Positions 42,384-53,300 of a stretch of DNA of 64,000 bases are shown here, one piece after another. This DNA is from Bacteroidales bacterium (GTDB lineage: Bacteria; Bacteroidota; Bacteroidia; Bacteroidales; UBA932). The notes beneath the pieces are model-generated. The model did no database searches, was not told the origin of the DNA, and worked only from the letters and a program-made list of their open reading frames with translations. How positions within the stretch are numbered: the first letter of the stretch is position 1; each line of letters opens with the position of its first letter. The translations under genes and the position numbers were made by a program. The DNA is taken from the NCBI GenBank assembly GCA_017428325.1, contig JAFRRA010000006.1:1-64000 (forward strand), given 5' to 3'.

Positions 42384-43247
42384 CTAAATCTGCTTGCCTC
42401 CTACATAGAGGCAGATGCCCGTGTTGAGCTTGCGGTTGAGCGCCTTAGGATCAATCTCGAAGTAATGGATCGGGAACAGGTTCCTTGGCTTGATAAGATT
42501 TGCCGCCTTGATGAAGTCCTCGTCGCTCATTGTGTAAGGCAGGTTCTTCGGCAGGAACGCAACGTCAATCTCACCCTGAAGGAACTGGCTCCAGCTATGG
42601 GCACGGACAGCACCCGGGGCAAGCTCGTTCATTTCAGGAATCGGCTCCGTATCTCCGGCAAAGTAAATGTCGAATCCCTGCATGGATATCAGATAGCCGT
42701 TGCCTTCTCCCTTGATGTGGAACGGATTGCCGTTGCCTCTCTTGTAGTTAATGTTGTATGCCGGAAGGGCTGTTACGGTCAAACCGATGGAAGAGACACT
42801 GTCTCCATTTTCCAATGTCACAACCTTGCAGTGGCGAAGCTTCGGAATATTAAGCATATTCACAAGGTTGGTCGAAGGATCCACGTTCAGAGGATTGTTG
42901 TCCAGATCCAGGCGTGGAAGAAGTTTTCCGTCAGGTCCCTTTGCCGTTCCTGCACGCATCGCCAGGAGATCGTTCTCAAGCACTGTCCTTACTCCACGGC
43001 TAACAATGAACGTGGTGTTAGGCATTGCAATTTCCTCGATCGCCTTGGTGTCGTAATGGTCCGTATGAGCATGCGTCAAAAGGATCAGGTCAGCTTTCTT
43101 GCAACCCGTAAAGTCGAAGAAATCTGAGCAAGGGTCCACATAGATATGCATCCCCTCCCATTCCATATGCACACATCCATGCGCAAGATGTTCAAGATTG
43201 ACAAGCCCCATCGGGGTGTAGAATGAATTGTATCTGCTGGTTTTCAT
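42384..43247 (-). CDS. Metallo-beta-lactamase-fold hydrolase (UlaG-like)
   Basis: The 287-residue cytoplasmic protein has the MBL metal motif HAHTDHYD (about residues 78-85), a later IYFAGDTEP motif with the Asp, and a late His (FPIHYFE). Such proteins hydrolyse small phosphoester, lactone or lipid substrates; the substrate here is unknown. Length fits the UlaG/'metal-dependent hydrolase' group. It is a single-gene unit between the OadA-like gene and the TonB receptor. Confidence 0.88.
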   Translation of the reverse strand: MKTSRYNSFYTPMGLVNLEHLAHGCVHMEWEGMHIYVDPCSDFFDFTGCKKADLILLTHAHTDHYDTKAIEEIAMPNTTFIVSRGVRTVLENDLLAMRAGTAKGPDGKLLPRLDLDNNPLNVDPSTNLVNMLNIPKLRHCKVVTLENGDSVSSIGLTVTALPAYNINYKRGNGNPFHIKGEGNGYLISMQGFDIYFAGDTEPIPEMNELAPGAVRAHSWSQFLQGEIDVAFLPKNLPYTMSDEDFIKAANLIKPRNLFPIHYFEIDPKALNRKLNTGICLYVGGKQI

Positions 43248-43349
43248 AATATGTTTGTTTATCGCGATTAAAACTTATATAAAGTTAAGAGTTTTTTCCC
43301 GATAAACAAAACACACCAGCCATAAAAGTTTTAAAGCAGGGCGAAAAAC

Positions 43350-45407
43350 TCAGAAAGTGAATTTCACGCCAGTGATGAACCAGAAGCCGGGCTGAGGGAT
43401 GGAGCCGTGGTCGAAGTACTCCACATCGGTGAGGTTATTGCCCTCCGCATAGAAGGTGAAATGCCTCCAGAGATAGCTCAAACGGGCATCCAGAATGCAG
43501 TAAGGCTTGTACTGCTTCACTTCCCCTTCTGTAGTGGTGAAGGTGCCAGTCCTGTCCTGGAAACGCCAGAACACGGAAAGCTCTACAGACGGGACAATCT
43601 CCACATCCGCAGATACAACGAACTTATGCCTGAGATACTCCAGGGTGTAGCGGCTCTGGGTTGAGGCATCACCGCCCTTGGTCTGGTCTATGTAGCTGTA
43701 GGCGAGATTGAGGCTCTTGAGGTTAAAATACTGGGCGTGGAATCCCGGTCTCCAGCTTGTCTGCAGCAGAATACCTGTGGATTTTATCTTGCCAAAGTTC
43801 ACGCTTCTCCAAGGGGCGTCTTCTCCGTCTGCTGTGTTGCGGATCCAGTCTATAAGGTTAGTCATCCTGTTACGGAAGACACTCGCCGAAGAAGTAAATG
43901 TCGCTGAGGAAAATCTGAGTCCTCCTTCCAGAGCCTTGACTTCCTCTGGCTTGAGGTGCTTGTCCGCCTTGTGCCCCCCCACCGAGTAATAAAGTTCCGT
44001 TACGGAAGGCATCCTCAGCGATGAGTTATAGGAGGCAAACAGACGGAGCATCTTGTTCTCCCGGCTGAAAAGGTTGACGGACATGTCTGCCGACGGATAG
44101 ACCTTCATATCCATCTCAGCCCAGCTGTTCTTGATGGCAAGCAGCGCGGCGGAAACCGTGAATCTTTCCGTTATTACATTATGTTCCAGGAAGAAGCTCG
44201 TGTTGGTACGGTTGAGCCCGAATTCGTAATTGCGGTCCGTTCCCTTGATATGCTTTGGCTTATCCAGCGGCTCGCCGAGGTTTCCGCTGAGAAGGTCCTC
44301 GTTGCGTATCTCCCCGCCGAATGCCGTTGTTCCTCCAGCCCATCTGAAATAGTTGTTCAGGTTGGCTCCGTAGACGTTGGTCTTGTGATAGTTGAACGGA
44401 TAAGCGTCGGGGTTGTTGCGGAAAAGTTCAAACCTGTCGTTAGTGTGATTCCAGTACAGGGACGGGCTAACCGTGAGCTTTCCCTTAAGGTTCTGCGCCT
44501 TTACGGCCGTGAAACTCTTGAACGTATGCTCGAACTGCTCGTCGTATCTGGCGGCATAGAAACGGTTGGAGCCCCAGTCCTTATCACTGAGGCCGGCATA
44601 CCAGTTTACCTGAACGTCATCATCCCTGTACTGCCCCTCGTAGAAAGCCTTAAGGGTTTTGTAGTCCATATTCAGATGCCCCTCCGAACTCCTTGAATAT
44701 CCGTCACTCCTTGTATAAGACGCGGAAAGGGAGTTCTTGAATCTTGTCTCAGCAGCGATATGACTGCTTCTTTGAGAGTTCCGCAGCCCGGCATAATCAT
44801 ATTTGAATCCTAGACTCAAGTACCCGTAAGAACCTCCCTCCAGATTCAGGAACAGGCGGTTGGTGTCTGAGATGAAAGTCCTTACGTTTACTGTCCCCAG
44901 AAGGGATGAACTGCCGGTAATCTTCCCCGACGGACCTTCCAGTACGTCTATCTGCTCCACTTGCAATACGCTCAGCGGAAGGTCAAAGGAATTGTGCGCT
45001 GTCTGGGGATCGGATATATTGATGCCGTTCAGGAGGATGGCCGCCTGCTCGCTGTTGCCGCCGCGTATGCCCACATCCGTCTGAGCCCCTATCGGCCCCC
45101 TCTGCCGCACATCCACGCTTGCGGAATATTTCAGCACATCGTTTATGCTCTGCGACGGGGTATTCCTTATTGCGGGAGCGGATATGGAAGTTACCATCCT
45201 CGCCTGACGGTGCCATTCTACCGGCACCCTGGATGCCAGCACGCTGATCTGTGAAAGATGAATCGCTGTCAAAGTATCCTCCTGAGTCACCGCCACCGAA
45301 TCAACAGCCGCCCCCCTGTCCTGCCCATGGGCACTCAGACATAAAGCACAAACTACTATTATGGATAATATTCTGTATTCCAATATCTTACAGGTGTCTT
45401 TCCTCAT
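43350..45407 (-). CDS. TonB-dependent outer-membrane receptor (BtuB/FecA-like)
   Basis: The 685-residue product has a signal peptide (after MRKDTCKILEYRILSIIVVC), a TonB-box-like segment, and a plug domain (QSINDVLKYSASVDVRQRGP, then GIRGGNSEQAAILLNGI). A 22-strand barrel pattern follows, ending in a terminal Phe (FITGVKFTF). It takes up a chelate such as cobalamin or an iron complex; which one is unclear. No SusD-like gene follows, so it is not a glycan SusC. The start at 45407 is used because a terminator covers the upstream ATG region. Confidence 0.9.
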   Translation of the reverse strand: MRKDTCKILEYRILSIIVVCALCLSAHGQDRGAAVDSVAVTQEDTLTAIHLSQISVLASRVPVEWHRQARMVTSISAPAIRNTPSQSINDVLKYSASVDVRQRGPIGAQTDVGIRGGNSEQAAILLNGINISDPQTAHNSFDLPLSVLQVEQIDVLEGPSGKITGSSSLLGTVNVRTFISDTNRLFLNLEGGSYGYLSLGFKYDYAGLRNSQRSSHIAAETRFKNSLSASYTRSDGYSRSSEGHLNMDYKTLKAFYEGQYRDDDVQVNWYAGLSDKDWGSNRFYAARYDEQFEHTFKSFTAVKAQNLKGKLTVSPSLYWNHTNDRFELFRNNPDAYPFNYHKTNVYGANLNNYFRWAGGTTAFGGEIRNEDLLSGNLGEPLDKPKHIKGTDRNYEFGLNRTNTSFFLEHNVITERFTVSAALLAIKNSWAEMDMKVYPSADMSVNLFSRENKMLRLFASYNSSLRMPSVTELYYSVGGHKADKHLKPEEVKALEGGLRFSSATFTSSASVFRNRMTNLIDWIRNTADGEDAPWRSVNFGKIKSTGILLQTSWRPGFHAQYFNLKSLNLAYSYIDQTKGGDASTQSRYTLEYLRHKFVVSADVEIVPSVELSVFWRFQDRTGTFTTTEGEVKQYKPYCILDARLSYLWRHFTFYAEGNNLTDVEYFDHGSIPQPGFWFITGVKFTF

Positions 45408-45438
45408 AGATCCGTTTTTCGGGAAGCACAAATGTATG

Positions 45439-45474
45439 AAAAAAAAGTCCTGCACGGTTAACATGCAGGACTTT
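45439..45474 (-). terminator. Terminator of nifJ
   Basis: AAGTCCTGCA pairs with TGCAGGACTT around an ACGGTTAACA-type loop. On the minus strand the stem is followed by a run of T (45439-45446). It ends the nifJ transcript and fixes the TonB receptor start downstream of it. Confidence 0.85.
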
Positions 45475-45494
45475 TGCGCTCAATGGCTTTTCTG

Positions 45495-48400
45495 TTACTT
45501 GCCGGCAAGTTTCTTGTAGCCCTCGTAGCGGAGCTTAGCATACTTCTCAGTGAGAGAGAAGAGTTCCTCTGCTTCCTGAGGGAAAGTCTTCATCAGCGAT
45601 GCGTATCTTACCTCACCCTTGATGAAGTCCTGGAACTTGCTCCAGTCAGGTTCCTTGCTGTCCAGAGTGAACGGATTTGTTCCCTCCGGAACGTCAGGAT
45701 TGAACCTGTACAGATGCCAGTAACCGCACTCGACTGCCTTCTTCTCCTCGAGCTGGGAATGTCCCATTCCGGCCTTGAGACCGTGGTTGATACAAGGAGC
45801 GTAAGCAATGATCAGAGACGGGCCGTCGTGAGCCTCAGCCTCCTTGAGAGCGTTGAGATACTGCATCTGGCTGGCGCCGGTAGCAACCTGGGCCACATAC
45901 ACGTAGCCATAGCTCATAGCCATCATTCCGAGATCCTTCTTGCGGATCTTCTTGCCGCTGGTCGCAAACTTTGCAACAGCTCCGGCAGGAGTACTCTTGG
46001 AGGACTGTCCTCCGGTGTTGGAGTAAACCTCGGTATCCACAACCAGAACGTTCACGTTCTCGCCACTGGCAAGCACGTGGTCAAGTCCGCCGTAGCCGAT
46101 GTCATATCCCCAACCGTCTCCACCGATAATCCACTGTGAACGAGGGATTATGCAGTCTATGTACTCTGCGATGCCCTTGCAGTGAGAACACTTGCAGTCC
46201 TTCAGGGCTGCTGGAAGAGCCGCTGCGATTTCCTTGCAGATAGCAACGTCCTTCTTGTTCTCAAGCCAGCGCTTCAGAAGGTTGCGAACCTCCTCAGAGC
46301 ACTTTTCGTCTGCTACGGCTGCCTTTGCCCTCTCTTCGAGAGTTTCGCGGAGTCTTGCGAATCCGAGCCTCTGGCCCAGACCGAACTCTGCGTTGTCCTC
46401 GAACAAGGAGTTGGCCCAAGCCGGACCTCTTCCGTTCTTGTCCTTGCAGTAAGGAGAAGCAGGGAAGCTTCCGCTGTAGATGGATGTACATCCGGTAGCG
46501 TTTGCAACCATCATCCTGTCTCCGAACAGCTGGCTTATCAGCTTGATGTACGGAGTCTCGCCGCAACCTGAACAAGCTCCTGAGAACTCGAACAGAGGCT
46601 GTGCGAACTGGGATGCCTTGATGTTGCTGTCCTTCTTCATGACCTCGTCCTTGTAGCCGACCTTGCTGTGCAGCCACTCGAAGGTCTTCTGCTGGGCTTC
46701 CTGTGTATCTGCAGGTTTCATAACCAGAGCCTTCTCCTTTGCAGGACAGATGTCCGCGCAGTTGGCGCAACCTGTACAGTCTGCAGGGTCTACCTGCATA
46801 ACGAACTTGTAGTCCTTGAGGTTGGCCTTTCCGTCTGCTGTCTTGAGGCCTCTGAGAGCGGCCTTTGGAGCCTTCTCGATTTCCTCATCGGTGAGCAGGA
46901 ACGGACGGATTGCAGCGTGAGGACAGATAGTCGCACACTGGTTGCACTGGATACAGTTTGCAGGATTCCATTCAGGAACGTGAGTTGCGATACCACGCTT
47001 CTCGTAAGCGGCGGTTCCGGCAGGGATTGTTCCATCAGGGAAGTTCTGGAATGCGCTGACTGGCAGGTCATTTCCGCACTGTGCGTTCACAGGGTTTGCA
47101 ATCTGGCGTACCCAATCCGGAGCCAGACGGTTGTAGCTATCCGGAACAAACTTGCTTGCATTAAGGTTCTTCCACTCGAATGGAATCTCGACCTTGACAT
47201 ACTCGCCTCCGCGATCCACAGCGGCATAGTTCATCTTGACAATGTTCTCTCCCTTCTTGCCGTAGCTCTTGTCTATCATCTTCTTCATTTCCTTGACGGC
47301 ATCCTCGTAAGGGATTATGCCGGTAATCTTGAAGAATGCAGACTGGAGGATGGTGTTGGTACGGTTACCCAGACCGATTTCCTCGGCAATCTTGGTTGCA
47401 TTGATGATGTAGAAGTTGAGCTTCTTGCTTACAATCTGATACTTGATGAAGTCCGGAAGTCTCTTAAGAGTCTCCTCGGTATCCCACAGGCTGTTGAGCA
47501 GGAAGGTACCTCCCTTCTTGATACCTCTCAGGACATCATACTTGGTAAGGTATGAAGGAACGTGGCAGGCCACGAAGTCCGGAGTCGATACCAGATAAGG
47601 CGAGTTGACAGGATTATCGCCGAACCTCAAGTGAGAGCAGGTGAATCCGCCGGATTTCTTTGAATCATAGTCAAAGTAAGCCTGGCAGTACTTGTCTGTT
47701 GTTCCGCCGATAATCTTGATGGTGTTCTTGTTTGCGCCTACGGTTCCGTCTGAACCAAGTCCGAAGAACTTGAGTTCATAGGTTCCTGGCTTTGCAAGGG
47801 AAATCTCCTCCTTCTGAGGGAGGGACAGGAATGTAACATCATCCACGATTCCGATTGTGAATGAGTTCTTAGGCTCCTTTGCTGCGAGGTTCTGGTAAAC
47901 GGCCAGAATCTGTGCAGGAGAAGTGTCCTTTGAGCTGAGTCCGTAGCGTCCGCCTACGATCTTTACCTTTCCGGCAAAAGCGGTGTCGGCAAGTGCGCTC
48001 TTTACGTCCACGTACAGAGGCTCTCCAACGGCTCCCGGCTCCTTGCAGCGGTCCAGGACAGCGATTCTCTTCACGCTCTTAGGCAGAGCCCTGAGGAAGT
48101 ACTGCGTGCTGAAAGGCCTGTATAGCCTTACCACTACAACGCCCACCTTCTCGCCCTTGCCTACAAGGTAGTCCACAACTTCCTTTACGGTGTCGGTGAC
48201 TGAACCCATCGCGATTATAACTCTCTCTGCCTGTGGATCTCCGAAATAGTCGAAAGGCAGATAGTGGCGGCCGCAGAGTTCTCCGAGTTCTCCCATATAC
48301 CTGGCCACAATGTTCGGAACTTCAGTGTAGTACTGATTCCTGGCCTCGGTCTCCTGGAAGTAAACGTCTGCATTCTGTGCAGTACCCTTGGTTACAGGAG

Positions 48401-49040
48401 CGTTAGGGTTGAGGGCTCTCTTGCGGAATGCGGCCAAAGCCTTGGTGCTGATCATTTTCTTCAGACCCTCTTCTGGAAGCACCTCTATCTTCTGGATCTC
48501 GTGTGATGTACGGAAGCCGTCGAAGAAATGCACGAAAGGCACTGAAGACTTGATTGTGGAAAGATGAGCCACGGCGGCCATATCCATAGCCTCCTGAACA
48601 CTGGCGGACGCCAGCATTGCAAAGCCCGTCTGGCGGACTGCCATCACGTCCTGCTGGTCTCCGAAGATACTCAGCGCGTGGGTGGCAAGGCTTCTTGCCG
48701 TTACGTGGAACACTGCCGGAAGCAGCTCTCCCGCAATCTTGTACATGTTAGGGATCATCAGCAGCAATCCCTGTGATGCTGTAAATGTTGAAGTAAGTAC
48801 ACCTGCCTGAAGGGAACCGTGTACGGCTCCGGCGGCCCCGGCCTCGCTCTCCATCTCCACCACCTTTACAGTCTCTCCAAAGAGGTTCTTGCGTCCGAAT
48901 GCAGACCATTCGTCCACGTGTTCAGCCATTGGAGAAGAAGGTGTGATAGGATAGATTGCTGCAAGCTCACTGAAAAGATAAGCTACGTGAGCTGCTGCCT
49001 GGTTTCCGTCGCAGGTCAGAAACACCTTTTCTTTACTCAT
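45495..49040 (-). CDS. nifJ: Pyruvate:ferredoxin (flavodoxin) oxidoreductase
   Basis: The 1181-residue single-chain enzyme turns pyruvate and CoA into acetyl-CoA, CO2 and reduced ferredoxin. Domains in order: the pyruvate-binding domain (IYPITPSSPMAEHVDEWSAF), domain III, then two 4Fe-4S motifs in CIQCNQCATICPHAA and CTGCANCADICP, the CSGCGE proximal-cluster motif, and the thiamine-pyrophosphate site (GDGWGYDIGYGGLDHV and YSNTGGQSSKSTP). Length is typical. It is a single-gene unit with promoter and terminator. It is central to anaerobic energy metabolism. Confidence 0.97.
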   Translation of the reverse strand: MSKEKVFLTCDGNQAAAHVAYLFSELAAIYPITPSSPMAEHVDEWSAFGRKNLFGETVKVVEMESEAGAAGAVHGSLQAGVLTSTFTASQGLLLMIPNMYKIAGELLPAVFHVTARSLATHALSIFGDQQDVMAVRQTGFAMLASASVQEAMDMAAVAHLSTIKSSVPFVHFFDGFRTSHEIQKIEVLPEEGLKKMISTKALAAFRKRALNPNAPVTKGTAQNADVYFQETEARNQYYTEVPNIVARYMGELGELCGRHYLPFDYFGDPQAERVIIAMGSVTDTVKEVVDYLVGKGEKVGVVVVRLYRPFSTQYFLRALPKSVKRIAVLDRCKEPGAVGEPLYVDVKSALADTAFAGKVKIVGGRYGLSSKDTSPAQILAVYQNLAAKEPKNSFTIGIVDDVTFLSLPQKEEISLAKPGTYELKFFGLGSDGTVGANKNTIKIIGGTTDKYCQAYFDYDSKKSGGFTCSHLRFGDNPVNSPYLVSTPDFVACHVPSYLTKYDVLRGIKKGGTFLLNSLWDTEETLKRLPDFIKYQIVSKKLNFYIINATKIAEEIGLGNRTNTILQSAFFKITGIIPYEDAVKEMKKMIDKSYGKKGENIVKMNYAAVDRGGEYVKVEIPFEWKNLNASKFVPDSYNRLAPDWVRQIANPVNAQCGNDLPVSAFQNFPDGTIPAGTAAYEKRGIATHVPEWNPANCIQCNQCATICPHAAIRPFLLTDEEIEKAPKAALRGLKTADGKANLKDYKFVMQVDPADCTGCANCADICPAKEKALVMKPADTQEAQQKTFEWLHSKVGYKDEVMKKDSNIKASQFAQPLFEFSGACSGCGETPYIKLISQLFGDRMMVANATGCTSIYSGSFPASPYCKDKNGRGPAWANSLFEDNAEFGLGQRLGFARLRETLEERAKAAVADEKCSEEVRNLLKRWLENKKDVAICKEIAAALPAALKDCKCSHCKGIAEYIDCIIPRSQWIIGGDGWGYDIGYGGLDHVLASGENVNVLVVDTEVYSNTGGQSSKSTPAGAVAKFATSGKKIRKKDLGMMAMSYGYVYVAQVATGASQMQYLNALKEAEAHDGPSLIIAYAPCINHGLKAGMGHSQLEEKKAVECGYWHLYRFNPDVPEGTNPFTLDSKEPDWSKFQDFIKGEVRYASLMKTFPQEAEELFSLTEKYAKLRYEGYKKLAGK

Positions 49041-49109
49041 GATATTTAATCAGTTATATGCTTTGTTGTTGTTTTCTAAACCCAAAAAGCCTAACAACAA
49101 TTAGGCGCT

Positions 49110-49141
49110 CAAAGATAACAAATATTAAGGGCTTTAGCAAA
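49110..49141 (-). promoter_or_regulatory. nifJ promoter
   Basis: On the minus strand TTTG (49138-49141) is followed after 20 bp by TATCTTTG (49110-49117). The start codon is at 49040, giving a leader of about 60 nt. The promoter lies in the 106-bp gap after fabD. Confidence 0.65.
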
Positions 49142-49146
49142 GATAT

Positions 49147-50094
49147 TTATTGGAGACCGGTTATCTTGGTTTCTGCGGGTGCAAGTTTGCGTGCAAGACC
49201 CTGCAGCACGGTTCCAGGACCGAGTTCCACAAACTCGTTTGCCCCGTCTGCAACCATTTTCTCCACTATCTGTGCCCATCTTACCGGATTGGTAAGCTGG
49301 ATAAGAAGGTTCTTCTTGATTTCTTCAGGATCAGTATGCGGAAGTGCATCCACATTCTGGTAAACCGGGCAGATCGGCTTTACGATTACAGCCTTTTCTA
49401 TAGCCTCGGCGAGCTCGACCCTGGCCGGATCCATCAGCGGAGAGTGAAAAGCTCCGCCTACCTGCAGAGGAAGCACCCTGCGTGCCCCTTTCTCCTTCAA
49501 GATGGCTCCTGCAGCAGCTACAGCCTCGATATCTCCGCTGATTACCACCTGGCCATGGGAGTTGTAGTTTGCCGCTACCACCACGCCACTGTCTCCACGG
49601 GCAGTTATTTCTGCGCAGGCGTCCTCGATTACCTTATCCTCCATTCCTATTACAGCGGCCATTGTGGAAGGTTTCAACTCGCAGGCCTTCTGCATTGCAA
49701 ATGCACGCTTGGAAACCAGCGTCAGACCCTCCTCAAAGCTCAGCGCTCCTGCTGCTGTCAGTGCAGAAAACTCTCCCAAAGAGTGACCTGCCACCATATC
49801 AGGATCAAATCCCGTTATTCCAGCCTCAGCGGCCTTTGCCAAAAACTCACTTCCGGCAACACTTTCCTTCAGACATCTTGCCAGTATTACGGAATGTATA
49901 AATATTGCAGGCTGGGTAACCTTCGTCTGCTTGAGATCCTCGGCGCTTCCCTCAAACATCACATCGGATATTCTCCATCCCAAAATCTCGTTCGCCTTCT
50001 CAAACAGTTCTTTTGCAAGGGGTTGACTCTCGTACAGATCCTTGCCCATACCGGTAAACTGGGCACCCTGGCCCGGAAATACAAATGCTTTCAT
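49147..50094 (-). CDS. fabD: Malonyl-CoA:ACP transacylase
   Basis: The 315-residue cytoplasmic enzyme moves malonyl from CoA to acyl carrier protein for fatty acid synthesis. It has FPGQGAQFTGM at the N-terminus, the nucleophile Ser105 in GHSLGE, and the catalytic His217 in GGAFHSPLM. Length is usual. The ATG at 50094 begins at the conserved KAFVFPGQG motif; a TTG three codons upstream (50103) is rejected. No other fab gene is adjacent. Confidence 0.95.
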   Translation of the reverse strand: MKAFVFPGQGAQFTGMGKDLYESQPLAKELFEKANEILGWRISDVMFEGSAEDLKQTKVTQPAIFIHSVILARCLKESVAGSEFLAKAAEAGITGFDPDMVAGHSLGEFSALTAAGALSFEEGLTLVSKRAFAMQKACELKPSTMAAVIGMEDKVIEDACAEITARGDSGVVVAANYNSHGQVVISGDIEAVAAAGAILKEKGARRVLPLQVGGAFHSPLMDPARVELAEAIEKAVIVKPICPVYQNVDALPHTDPEEIKKNLLIQLTNPVRWAQIVEKMVADGANEFVELGPGTVLQGLARKLAPAETKITGLQ

Positions 50095-50167
50095 ATATTT
50101 CAAACGGTTTTAGTATTTTACTTTTTTCTCCGCGAAAACATAGGGCAAAAACCCTACCAGACGCGTA

Positions 50168-50197
50168 TTGGGCAAAGATAAGAATTTTATACCTTTG
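50168..50197 (+). promoter_or_regulatory. tRNA-Arg promoter
   Basis: TTG (50168-50170) is followed after 19 bp by TACCTTTG (50190-50197), the same -7 box as the rRNA promoter. The tRNA starts 18 bp later at 50216. Confidence 0.65.
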
Positions 50198-50215
50198 TGC
50201 CACCAAACTCATTCC

Positions 50216-50287
50216 GCCCCCGTAGTTTAACGGATAAAACGATGGATTCCGGTTCCATTGATAGGCGTTCGATTCGCCTCGGGGGTA
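50216..50287 (+). tRNA. tRNA-Arg (anticodon CCG)
   Basis: The cloverleaf starts GCCCCCGTAGTTTAACGG and ends CGGGGGT-A. The anticodon arm is TGGA-TTCCGGT-TCCA (CCG). It has a G1-U72 wobble and no encoded CCA. It reads CGG codons. Confidence 0.95.
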
Positions 50288-50289
50288 CA

Positions 50290-50318
50290 AAAAAAGGCTG
50301 CCTCAGACAGCCTTTTTT
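50290..50318. terminator. Bidirectional terminator after tRNA-Arg
   Basis: AAAAGGCTG (50292-50300) pairs with CAGCCTTTT (50308-50316) around CCTCAGA. It lies between tRNA-Arg and the convergent nuclease lipoprotein gene. Confidence 0.85.
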
Positions 50319-50339
50319 CATTTTCACTGATCTTTCACG

Positions 50340-53300
50340 CTAGAAGGATCTAAATGTATCCCAGTTGGTATTTGCCTTGGCCGTTGCCTGCAGTGATGAC
50401 GGCAGGTTGACGAAGAAGTCAAGTCCTGTCAAAGTCTCAATCTGACTGACACTCTTCACATACGGAGTAAAATCCTGGCTGTTGTACTGCTTGTGCTCGA
50501 ACCAGAAGCCAATCGCTATTGCATCGGTTATTGTACTTCCGCTTCTCTTTACCTTCAGCAAAACCTTCCAATAGTAATTAGGCACAGGTACATTCTTTCC
50601 GCTGTCGTGGGAAGGATGGATGTAGGTTATGCTTTCACTGCCACCAACCGTGCGGAAGGTTGGTCCGGTAACAACATATACCGTATCTTTCACACAGTTC
50701 CTTACAGCAGTCTCGAGCTGACCCCAGATATATCCGTTGAAACGGTTCTGGATCTGAGGGGTACTGTTAGTGGCATAATATGTCTGTGTCTGCATGCTGC
50801 CGTTCCCGCTCCTGTCCGCATTAGGAATCTGGTGACCACGGGCATAATAGTCAGAAACATAAGGAGGATCAACCAAATTGACATTGTAGCTGCCATCCCA
50901 GACGTTAACCTGCAAAGCCTTTTCTATGTCTGGATTTGCCGCCCAGGAAGTACCGCGTGTTGCATCACTTGCCATCTGTACAGGATTATAAGGTCCAGGA
51001 ATTGCCTCTCCGCTACTCGTACTGCTCATAGTAGAAGAATACAGAGGATATGCTGTCCACATAGAAGTGTATGTGCTGTACTGGTACAAATATGAATAAT
51101 TGCGGTCGTTCCCCACTTTGAATACTCCATTGTACAAGTCATTGCCTGTCTGCTTTGCAGGAAGTTCCAGCCAGCCGTTTGCAGCCTGGCTTCCGCCCTC
51201 TCCCGCTTCCTGGCTGACGCTAACCTGAACAGGAGAGGCTCCGCTGTAATTCAAGGTAATGATGCCGGATCTGGCAGCAGAACCGGCAGCCTGTGCTGCA
51301 ACCGTAAATGAAACCGTCGATGTGCCTACGCTGATATTGCTTATCCATGATGACGCATTGGCAGAAGCGGACAGCGACTGACCGGAAACCGGATTCGTGA
51401 TGCTGTAGCTGATAGACTGGGAACCACCTTCCTTGGCAACATAAACAGGATTCTCGGATGTAACGTTTATGACCGGATCGGTTCCAGGAGATCCATCTGT
51501 CCAGTAAACGTGTATCTCATTCACATAAACAGCGCCATCTTTACTCCTGATGCCGATATATTTATAATTGCCGGTAAAAGTCAATGTTGTCGTACCCTTG
51601 GCAAGTTCACCGATTAGAGTTCCCTGAGTTTGGGAATCGTAAAGGTCGGAAGTGTTGGAATAAGCCGTATTCTTTCCGTAAATCTGAACGCTTCGTCCAC
51701 TGACAGTAGCGGAATTCCATATCAGTTCGACTTTAGTTACATTTCCTCCGGAAGCGGTTGTTATGATACCCGACTTATTGTCGCTTGTTCTAATCTGAAT
51801 AGTTGAACCACTGGTCTCTGTACCTCCGGCAGAATAGGTTGCATATACTGAACCTCTTCCGCTGGTACCGGACAGATTGCTCTTTGACGAATAATTCGTA
51901 CCTGTAACGCCTATAAAGGCATTGTCCAGCAAATCATATTCAGTTGGTGCAGCTGTAACATTGATTGTATAGGAAACAGAGCCTGATGAATGGCTTGCAT
52001 CAGCCCCTACGGTTGCCTTCACTATTGCTGTACCCGCTTCACCGTTGAGTGTTACTGCTCCGGTTGAAGAATCGATACTGCCAATACCGTCTCCGGATAT
52101 GGAATAAGTAACGGTTCTGGTATCTGTATCTGCCTTGGTCACTGTTTGACCGGTAAATGCATTATAGTCTTCTGTCCCCTTTATAAGGTCAAAAGACTCT
52201 TGCTCAAACGAAATTCCTACCGGATATACAGAACCGCTTTTCTTGTATAGGGCCACAGGCTGCTGAGAGCTGGTGTAGCAGGCGAATCTCGGCTGGTTAG
52301 AATTATACTGAAGAGACCTGTCGGAAGAGGTCGCCGATTTTATTGTTGCAACACCACTGCTGGCGACTGTTATGGTCCAGGCATAACTATTGGTTTGTTC
52401 TGTACTGGAATTGCCGGAACTCCACGCTATATACTTACCGAAGTTGCTGTCATCCGGGTCATCGTTCTTGATTGTCCAGTTATTGCCGCTCTTGGTCAGG
52501 ACCAGAGGCAACACGGAACTTGTATTGTCCAGTGTTATGGTATTGCCTTCTTTCTTAACTTCCTCTGAAGTATGGATAGTTCCGCTCAAGTGTCCCATGG
52601 CAATATTATAATCTGAGGCGGCAATGATGTAATTTCCGTCTGTAAGGTCAGACGATTCGGTGACCAGAGTATATGTTGTCCCTGTTGAAACCGGAGACGC
52701 ATACCCGGACATATCCATGCCGAACCTTGTCATATTGCCCTTGGTGAAGGATATCGTCTTTGAAAAAGCGCTGGCCGGCTTTGTGTATATGTTCTGGTCA
52801 GTGACAACAACAACAGACTGAATACTGGCATCAGCCACAGGAGCACAGACAAAATAAACCGGGAAGGTTCCGTCAGAAGGCACAGCCATCCCGTCAAAAA
52901 TCAGAGACAGCTTTTTGTCCGACCCGCTGAAAGAACCATTGCTCTCGACATAATACCCGGCCACAATCTTGTCCAGTTCCAGTTCAACCCTGGAAATCTT
53001 CTCTCCAGGAACCAGACCCTTGAGAGTCATCTTGTTGACTGTAACAACGCGGTGCATAACAAACTGCAGGGAGGTGGCGGCGGTATTTAAAGTCATAGTG
53101 TCAGAAACCATAACGTCCGCAGTCGGGTCGTAAGAATCCGGAAGCGGATTCTGGGTGGCGTTCAGTTTCGGATTCTTGCTGTTGGAAACGTCACTTGTAT
53201 ATTTTGCGACATATTTAAACTCAGTAGCTGAGGAAGATGTAGGGAAGGTTACAGTAAAAGTGGCCTTCTTCATATTGTCCGTGTATTCCGCTCCTGATAC